Source: Termitomyces sp. T153 (taxonomy: Eukaryota; Basidiomycota; Agaricomycetes; Agaricales; Lyophyllaceae). Taken from it: 64,000 nt of DNA. Of this stretch, positions 56,866 to 64,000 are shown in pieces. The position numbers were made by a program, and so were the translations under genes. Location of the stretch: assembly GCA_018296165.2 (NCBI GenBank), contig JACKQL020000052.1:1-64000 (forward strand). The letters run 5' to 3'. Position 1 is the first letter of the stretch; each line of letters opens with the position of its first letter. Under the pieces are notes generated by a model. The model was not told where the DNA came from. It did no database searches and saw nothing but the letters and a program-made list of their open reading frames with translations.

Positions 56866-58535
56866 ATGGATGTGTCGACCGTGAAAGCGGAAGTCAAGGC
56901 TTGGGAGCGCTCCTTCAAAGCCGCGAACGGACGGGATCCCACCATACAGGACATTAAGAATCTTCCAGAGATCGGTCAGCATCACACTTGCCTCCGTCAC
57001 ACTTATGCCAACCATCGCTTCCAGCTGCCAAATACAAGCTCTACAAGAAGTTGTCCAAGACGACGGTGGCGAGCTCCCTCCAGTCTTCCTCTGCACATAC
57101 TAGCTCAGATATACCTACAACTCCACCCAGATCGCGTCCTCGCTCTCATCAACTCACTGAACCTCGCCTCATCGAAACAACCGCACCTCTTTCCAGTTTC
57201 AATCCGTTCTCACCTCAGAAGAACAAAGGAAAAGAGAAGGCATCCCAGATAAAGCTGAGCTCGCGTTCAAATTACGCAACTAGTCCCTTCAAATCGAAAC
57301 AGCCGTCCCAGGATCCTTTTCCTCTTCTTGATTTGAACAAACCTTCAACTTCATCACGCACCCCTCCTCACTCTCCCACAGCTGCATCGAGTGCCCTTTC
57401 TCGTGCTCGAAAACGTCTTCGTGGTGACCCGGTCTCTCCGTCCCCCAACAAAGAGAAGCGACGACGTGTTGGTTCTCAGTCGACACTTCCTTTCGCTAAG
57501 CTTGCGCCCGATCTTTCAGAGAGCAGTGATGACGAAGAAATGCCAGAGGGCAATTTGTCCTTTATTTCCGACTCCCCAATGAAGGCTCCATCAGGGGCTA
57601 AATCTTTCAGACTTCTATTCGACGAAGCGAATGAGTCAAAAAATGGTCTTGTAAATGGAAAATCTACTATAGGACGGACTAAGACTCAGTCTACTTCTCG
57701 CGGACTATTTGGGCTGAGCTCTGTGAGTGGCAGTGATGAAGACGCACTCTGGGATGCTGGCAGCAAGCATAAACCAACACTCTTTAAACCACCGTCAGTA
57801 TCGGCTTCCAATCAAGCAACTCGCATTCCAGATACCAAAGTCTTGCAGGCAAGGAAGTTAGTCAAGCGACCTCTATCCAACTCAGATACCGAAGACGTGG
57901 ATGTGCCTCAACAGTCATCTTTTGTGCCTTCAGCTCTTATCCCTCCTTCACCACCCTCAGCCGAACCCTCCATAAACCGTCAGAAACAGTTCAATATTAC
58001 GAACGGAAAGGGAAAGATAGAATTTACCAAGCGAAAGAAAGCGAAAACCACTAACAAGGTGGAAGATCGAAGGGAAGAGAGCATTGACGATTCTGACGTC
58101 TTACCCATGAACGTGAAGATAATCAAACGGACACAAGCGTCCCTTCATTCCCAACCACTCATAAGCGTAAGCGACGATTCAGAACCGGATCCGATACTTG
58201 GATATTCACTTCGTGTTGCTCGACCTGGCCACGAGGCACAGTCTTCTTTAGACGAACAGGAGGGTAGATTGGAAATCGACCTTCCCGACAAGCTACGTCG
58301 TGTGCTAGCAATAGATACAACTAAAGTTCAAGCACGTTATTCCCACGAGGACCGTATGGTGAAGAGTTTGCTTCTTGGTCAACGGCTCGGCCATTATGAC
58401 CCTGCAAAGGGAGGCGAGATTTGGGATGTTGGCGAAGATGATGCTAGAATTGATGGGGAAGAAACTTGGAAAGACACTGAGGGTGAGGATGATTGGGAGG
58501 GTGAACCCGTCCCATGGGAAGTAGGGGAGTTGTAA
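56866..58535 (+). CDS. SLD2: Sld2/Drc1 DNA replication initiation factor
   Basis: Two exons (56866-56974 and 57025-58535), 539 aa. The N-terminal Sld2 domain is clear: KAEVKAWERSFKAANGRDPT, IQDIKNLPEIAAKYKLYKKL, with the intron inside it. The rest is disordered, with many Ser-Pro/Thr-Pro sites (TPPRSRPRS, NPFSPQKNKG, DPVSPSPNKEKRRR), as expected of a CDK target that binds Dpb11 once phosphorylated. The C-terminus has a short ordered-looking segment (DKLRRVLAIDTT, RMVKSLLLGQRLGHYDPAKGG) and an acidic Trp-rich tail. In the nucleus it helps load the CMG helicase at origins in S phase. Length and layout match fungal Sld2. Confidence 0.87.
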
Positions 58536-59117
58536 CTCTCGTCTTCAATCCATTGTACGTTTCACGTTCTTCACATAGTTTTACATCCTAGTCTCAAGAA
58601 ACATGTTTCAGTAAGATATCTTCCTGCCGTCCCGCATGATCTATCATTGCACATCAACGCATGTATTCGCTAACACGTGGACGATATAATCGACAGCGCG
58701 CCCTTACCTTTATTTTATACCTTATATCTTTTCCTACAGGCGCAATAGACTTTCATTCCCTCAAACACTAATGACAAATATGAATATCGCCATTTGCAGT
58801 CATACTTGTAACTTGCCATGAATGCCTCATTACATGTGCGTGGTCCTTCTCTGATGTCAACTTCAGTACCGATCGACACCTCGAAGCGAGAAGACCTTTT
58901 GTGCGTGGTATGATGACTTGCGTAGCCTGTGCGCTCTCTACGCAGTTCTGCGTTATAAATACATTCCATTGCTGAACAAAACACTATCTTCTGCGCTTCG
59001 CTTGGTTTTATCCATCGTCTCAGCCCTCGCAATCGTCTTCGTGGTGTCAGCAGCCTTGCCAGTTTCACAAATCAAGCATCGTTTTCATACTTCCCCTACG
59101 CCGTCTTCGAATAAAGG
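58536..59117. other. Intergenic, no gene seen
   Basis: 582 bp between two plus-strand genes. A minus-strand frame (58715-59068) and a plus frame (58918-59130) show no motif. Likely 3' UTR of SLD2 and promoter of the next gene. Confidence 0.4.
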
Positions 59118-61461
59118 ATGCAGCCCATAGTCCTCCGCGACCTGGATGCGACAAACAAATTATTCGAGGCTATCCTCGATGCCCCGAACGGCAGGCGCAT
59201 GCTGTCGAGAGTCGCACGGACCTGTCGAGCTCTGTGTGAGCCTGCATTGAACATCCTTTGGAGAGATCTGGATTCCCTCGTTCCTATCCTATGGCAGTTC
59301 CCTGGACATTTGCTCAGAAAGAACCGTAAGCCGGGAATGGGCTTCGTATGTCGCGCATTCACCAAATCGTGAATTGACATTGATTGCGGTCTTTCAGGTC
59401 AAAACACCCACAGAGGACGATTGGAAACCTGTGCTCAAGTACAGCGAGCGGGTTCGCCAGATTACTTACAATGAGCAAGCCAATAATGTGGCACCTTCTG
59501 TCTTCGCCGTCCTTGAAGAATCCCGTCCTCGATCTGTGCAGATCTTTCCGCACCTCGTAGAGCTGAATTGGAAAGTAGAAACATCCGCAGGTCTTGACCG
59601 ATCCTTCATGTTCCTCAGCCCTCAGCTTCGCGCCGTCAACCTGGAGGTTGGCACGAGGTTCCCTCAACTCGACACATTCCTTGCTGACCTGACTAGCCGC
59701 ACTAAACTTACGTCATTCTCATTCATCTCACCGACCAATCTTCCTGACTCCTTTACTGAACTTCTCGGCCGCCAGCACTTATTGGAAAAACTCGTCTTGA
59801 TGGCTCCCGGAGCATTGGCACCTGGTGTTGGTCGATGGATCGCATCTTTACCAGAGCTGAAGACGTTGAGGCTGGATCTTACGGGAAGGTCCATGATCGC
59901 TGTTGATGGCTTTTTCGACGAAATACGTCCGAGATCCGGAGATTCAACTCCTGGGTCAGTGATTTCCACTGACAGCGGTATCTATTCAGACGAGGAAGTC
60001 GACCTTCTATCGATTCGGAAGTCATTACTTCGCTTGACAGGTGATTTGAGGTCAAAGGGCTCCTTTGCTCAAATGCGCAAGCTCCATCTCACCGGAGATG
60101 TTTCGAATATCGCTGTGTTCATAAAACAAATCATGACTCCTTTGACACAGCTCGAACTCGTTATTGAAGATCCTCCGGATAGGGCTGACTGGCACGATCT
60201 TTCAGCTTTAATTTGCGAGAAGTTTGAGGACTCGTTGCAGTCTTTGCGGGTCACCGCTACGGGCTCATCTCGCTTCATGGATCTCGTCCGATCTACTTCC
60301 AGGGCCGAACCGGCCTCGGGACGACTGTCCTTGGAGCAATTCACCTCTCTACCTTGCCTGAAGCGTCTGGAATTTGACCTTCCAGAGTCCATCATCTTCA
60401 CAGATACAGATGTACAATGCCTCAGCAAGGCGTGCCCGAATCTTGAGATACTGAAATTGTGCCCACTAGCGCGGTTTCCTCCAGTGACAGGGCCACCGAA
60501 AATAAATCTAGACACCATCGCCCACCTCATTAGTAGCTGCAAAAAATTGCATACTCTCGCGGCTGTGATTAATGCGAAAGGAGGTAACAAAGAAATACTC
60601 TCTTCGATACATGCCTCATCTAAATCTCTCCTGCGACTCTATGTCGGGCATAGCTGGATAGATGACTCGTTACAGGTCGCAATATTTCTCAGTCACATCG
60701 CGCCCAGCCTGGAGACACTCAGATGGATCCAGGAAAAGAACCGGCCTGGTTTTGTTGAGGCGAATGCACGGAATTGGCAAAGTGCTTCTGATCTTCTCCC
60801 ACATCTTCAAGGAATACGCCTTCTGGAACGCCAATTCACTCGGGAAACCGGGCATATAGTACCTAAAGTCACCTTTGACAGAAGTGTCGACGCTTGCATC
60901 AAAGTGATTGATCGTGGCGTGAACGCTTCCCCCAAGACACACAATAATGCTGTCCAAGCTTCTCCCAGTTTAGTCAGCCAGATAGTCCAGACCAAAACAA
61001 ATTATGCATCCATCTCTGTTGATGCTACACCCTCCACTGTTGATGCCAGTATCGAAGCCGTCACGAAGCTCACGAGCAAGGAAGTCGACGCTGTCCCAAC
61101 TCCAGCTGTACCGTCAGAGGTCGAGGACGAAAAACGTTCAGACAGTGTTTCCAGATCGGTTCAAGCGCTTCTTACTCCTTCCACATTCTTGAGAGCACCT
61201 CCTCAACGTCCATCCGTATCACTCATCTACTTCCCATCCATCATTGGTCTTTTGTCTCTTGTCTACAGACTTGCGATCTTCTATCCTTTATCGCTCCCTT
61301 CCCGTATCTTCCAAGCTGCTGCCGGCAGTATCAAGTGGAGTCATGCAGACATTGTGAAACCCCAGGATCAGGCCCCTGCTGTCACTCTTACTTCTCAACC
61401 TACTGGTGCAGTAGACTCGGACATCGCTTTGGACACCCTAGCCGCCGAAGTCCGTCACTGA
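59118..61461 (+). CDS. F-box/LRR-type protein with C-terminal membrane segment
   Basis: Two exons (59118-59345 and 59398-61461), 763 aa. The N-terminus holds a degenerate F-box (MLSRVARTCRALCEPALNIL, then WRDLDSLVPIL), as in the many agaric F-box-like proteins. Residues 90-530 show irregular leucine-rich repeats (LRAVNLEV, LEKLVLMAPGAL, LKTLRLDLTG, LEILKLCPLA). The last 200 residues are Ser/Thr/Val-rich and close with a hydrophobic segment (LIYFPSIIGLLSLVYRLAIF) that could anchor it in a membrane. Role: probable substrate adaptor for an SCF ubiquitin ligase, by analogy; no substrate can be inferred. Confidence 0.75.
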
Positions 61462-61699
61462 TTAATATGCTATTACGAGTCCATACTTACACTTATGTAT
61501 CATTCTGTCGCCAATATAGGACATACATGATTATGCACACTTAGAAAATGACCAAAAATATAACTCACCAACGGACGAGGTCAATGTCGCCACATGGGTT
61601 CACCCGAAATGGAAGGAACAAATAAGAATCAACAACACGGGGACGCGTCACTCAGATTGGATCGAAAGGACGCTCAATTCATCATCCTACCGCTTCATT

Positions 61700-63491
61700 A
61701 TGTCCGACAACAAGAAACAAGAGAAGGATTATACATCTGAGGTTGATGCTCTTCTGCCAGAGGCAGAAGCGACGGTGAAGGTCCGCAGCTCCCCCGAGTG
61801 AATACTTCGCGTTCATTTACCAATGTCGACAGTTGGGTAAACTTCAAGAAGGTCTTGATAAAATCTTTGTTCTGGAAAAGCAGACCAGAAATGTGAGTTG
61901 TAACTTTGTGTCCAAGCTTCAGATCTAAGCCATTTACAGGCTGCGGACCTAGCGTCGACGACGAGACTGGTGAAAGCAGCAGTTGAACATTGCTATAAAG
62001 CCCGCGACTTCGCCCTTCTCAACTCTACAATTCTCGTCTTGAGCAAAAAGCATGGACAACTGAAGGGTGCTGTTCAAGCGATTGTGGAACTGGCAATCGG
62101 CTGGTTGGACGAGATCAAACAGACAAATGGGGTCTCTAAATGGCTTGAGGTAGTTGAGACACTCCGTAACGTCACTGAGGGCAAAGTGCGCTTTTTTTCT
62201 ATACATGATATTCATATCTGGTTTACCATCTCTTTTTCAGATTTTCCTTGAAACGCCTCGTGCCCGTGTTACAATGCTCCTTGCTTACTACCATGAAGGA
62301 CTAACAACCGCTTCAACATCTACATTAGCGGTGCAAAAAGAATCACTTCAAACTGCCTCGGACCTTCTTTCCGACTTGCAGGTCGAGACATACTCGTCCA
62401 TGGATCGCCGGGAAAAGACCGAATTCATTCTGGAGCAGATGCGCCTTCTCATTGCTGTAGCTCGGCAAAAAGATGCAGAACAAGGCAAGGTGGGCAAGGA
62501 CGCTCTGGGAGGTGGTGAAGCGGAATGGGTTAAGGTAAGAGTGGGAGGCAGGAAGATTAACGAAGAATTCTTGAAGGAACAAGACAACGAGGTGATCTTC
62601 ACTCGAAAATTCTCGTTGAGTTTGTATCTAACAGAAACTCAGGACCTTAAACTCAAATTCTACGACTTGATGATCCAACATGCCCTTCACCAGAGCAACT
62701 ACCTTGATGCTGCCAAATTCTACCACAAGGTTTGGGAGACACCTTCAATCAAGAATGATACGGAAGACAAGGGCAGAGCAGTAAGTGTTTATCTTCTCAT
62801 CCTTTCACTCCTAACCTCTTGTGTGACAGGCCCTTGAACATATTGTTTATTATGTCGTCCTTGCTCCTCACGATAACGAACAATCCGACATGATGCATCA
62901 TCTATTTATAGACTCTGCTCTCAGCAAGCTGGACCTTCACTAGTGAGTCTACGTCCCATATTAATCGTGCGATATTGAAGAATTCGTAGCAACCTTGTTA
63001 AATGCTTCACGACCCGTGAGCTCATGAGATGGCCAGGGATAGAAGCAATCTATGGCGAGTTTCTGCGGAAGACACCTGTCTTTAACTCGGAAAAGCGATG
63101 GGAGGACCTTCACACTCGCGTCATTGAACATGTAGGTATTCTTGTTATCATTGTCTTTGATCCCAGCTCAACATAGTGTACACCATAGAATATACGCGTC
63201 GTAGCGGAATACTATACAAGGATTACCCTCACTCGATTAACGTCCCTCCTTGACCTTACAGTGAAGCAAACAGAGGAGACACTCGCACGATTGGTTGTAT
63301 CTGGCACGATATGGGCACGAATCGACCGACCAGCAGGAATTATTAGCTTCAGAAATAAAAGAAGTGCAGAGGATGTCATGAATGACTGGAGTTCGGACAT
63401 GCAAAAACTTTTAGGATTAGTAGAAAAGACGTGGATGGGAATGAATGCTGCACAAGCCGCTCAATCACGAGTAGTTAAAACCTCCTCGTAG
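61700..63491 (+). CDS. RPN5: 26S proteasome lid subunit Rpn5 (PSMD12)
   Basis: Eight exons: 61700-61780, 61833-61892, 61940-62185, 62241-62591, 62643-62780, 62830-62942, 62990-63131 and 63189-63491, 477 aa, close to human PSMD12. Family segments are [48 protein letters not shown], then [33 protein letters not shown]. The PCI domain follows: [35 protein letters not shown], and the winged-helix part ([44 protein letters not shown]). It is a scaffold of the regulatory lid, essential for proteasome assembly. Confidence 0.93.
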
Positions 63492-63598
63492 ATTTCATGT
63501 ACTTCCTATTTCTCTCTCTCGTATTATTTTTCTTCGAGAACTACTCAGGATGATTCTGTGAAGAACTTAATGAATTATATATGTTACAAGCAGGAAGG

Positions 63599-64000
63599 TC
63601 AAGCCACCGCCGCCGTAGTTTCAAGTTTCATCAGGTCCGGTGACCGCTCTGGTGTTGGGGCCGCTTCAATTGGTTGCGTTAGACGAGGTGCGTATGACGG
63701 TCGGACGCCCGCTTTCCACAACTTGACGTATTCCTGACCCTTGGACCAATCTTTAACGCCCTCGGTCTTGTCAATAATTGCCTTCCATCGTTTGCGGGCG
63801 GCGATTGCTCCTTCATCAAACTCTTCTCGTCTCTCAAACGTGGCAAGCCTTCGCACTTCCTTGTCGAAAGCATGCTCAATCTCGCCTTTCGAGAATATAG
63901 CACCGAGATATTCCGCCTCCATGACAGCGAACGTTGTTGCTATTTGGTGTTCCGAACGAAGAGCGCGGAACTGGGCAATAGCTGTCGCATAGGCTTCAGA
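63599..64000 (-). CDS. Mitochondrial ribosomal small-subunit protein mS23/Rsm25-like, partial
   Basis: The minus-strand frame enters from the right window edge and stops at 63599-63601; about 133 C-terminal residues are visible. Segments such as AYATAIAQFRALRSEHQIATTFA, MEAEYLGAIFSKGEIEHAFDKE and a final Pro/Thr-rich tail fit the C-terminal half of fungal Rsm25 (mS23). An N-terminal part with the mitochondrial targeting region should lie beyond the window. It converges with RPN5, with 107 bp between stops. Confidence 0.6.
   Translation of the reverse strand, partial: SEAYATAIAQFRALRSEHQIATTFAVMEAEYLGAIFSKGEIEHAFDKEVRRLATFERREEFDEGAIAARKRWKAIIDKTEGVKDWSKGQEYVKLWKAGVRPSYAPRLTQPIEAAPTPERSPDLMKLETTAAVA

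Overview
The window is chromosomal DNA of a filamentous basidiomycete, most likely a mushroom-forming agaricomycete. The genes are dense, have many introns of about 50 nt with GT-AG (twice GC-AG) borders, and include families typical of this group (DUF6535, Pal1, Sld2, fungal Sed5, bifunctional ADE5,7). No species can be named from sequence alone.

Layout. 1-6134 is a nearly complete, young, GC-rich LTR retroelement. It has no recognisable pol. It carries an intact three-exon gene on the antisense strand (3611-4742) and a 12-nt self-priming site. 6135-11152 is a decayed repeat block: an LTR-like sequence, then a 3.0-kb TA-flanked Tc1/mariner-type DNA transposon with a dead transposase. 11570-35915 is a gene-rich segment: MAPEG glutathione transferase, a conserved disordered protein, a Nop6-like RRM protein, syntaxin Sed5, a bacterial-type glycerol-3-phosphate dehydrogenase, an ankyrin/CCCH protein, ADE5,7, a 1284-aa RD-repeat protein, a small conserved protein, an Lnt-like CN-hydrolase membrane protein, a BCL7-like protein and Mediator Med7. 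36240-44250 is a CpG-poor transposon island: Helitron helicase remnant, a tRNA-promoter repeat, a Tc1 transposase split by a solo LTR, a second solo LTR in the opposite orientation, and a ~1-kb tRNA-headed retroposon with a 13-bp target duplication. The island ends in a truncated DNA-level copy of the Med7 5' region that now abuts a peroxisomal-type acyl-CoA ligase gene. 47114-48800 is an unresolved membrane-protein locus. 50033-64000 is again gene-rich: Pal1, a DUF6535 pseudogene, a KEN-box disordered protein divergent from Sld2, an F-box/LRR protein, proteasome lid subunit Rpn5, and the edge of a mitochondrial ribosomal protein gene.

How it fits together. The host genes are housekeeping (purine synthesis, Golgi SNARE, Mediator, proteasome lid, replication initiation, chromatin) and are often paired head-to-head with very short shared promoters (39-40 bp between start codons at two loci). 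The repeat islands show one LTR family at two ages: CpG-rich at 1-6134, CpG-depleted at 38417-41059. This gives an internal record of CpG decay, probably from cytosine methylation. Exon borders were assigned by reading splice signals and checking that the frame stays open and total length is a multiple of three; no transcript evidence was available.
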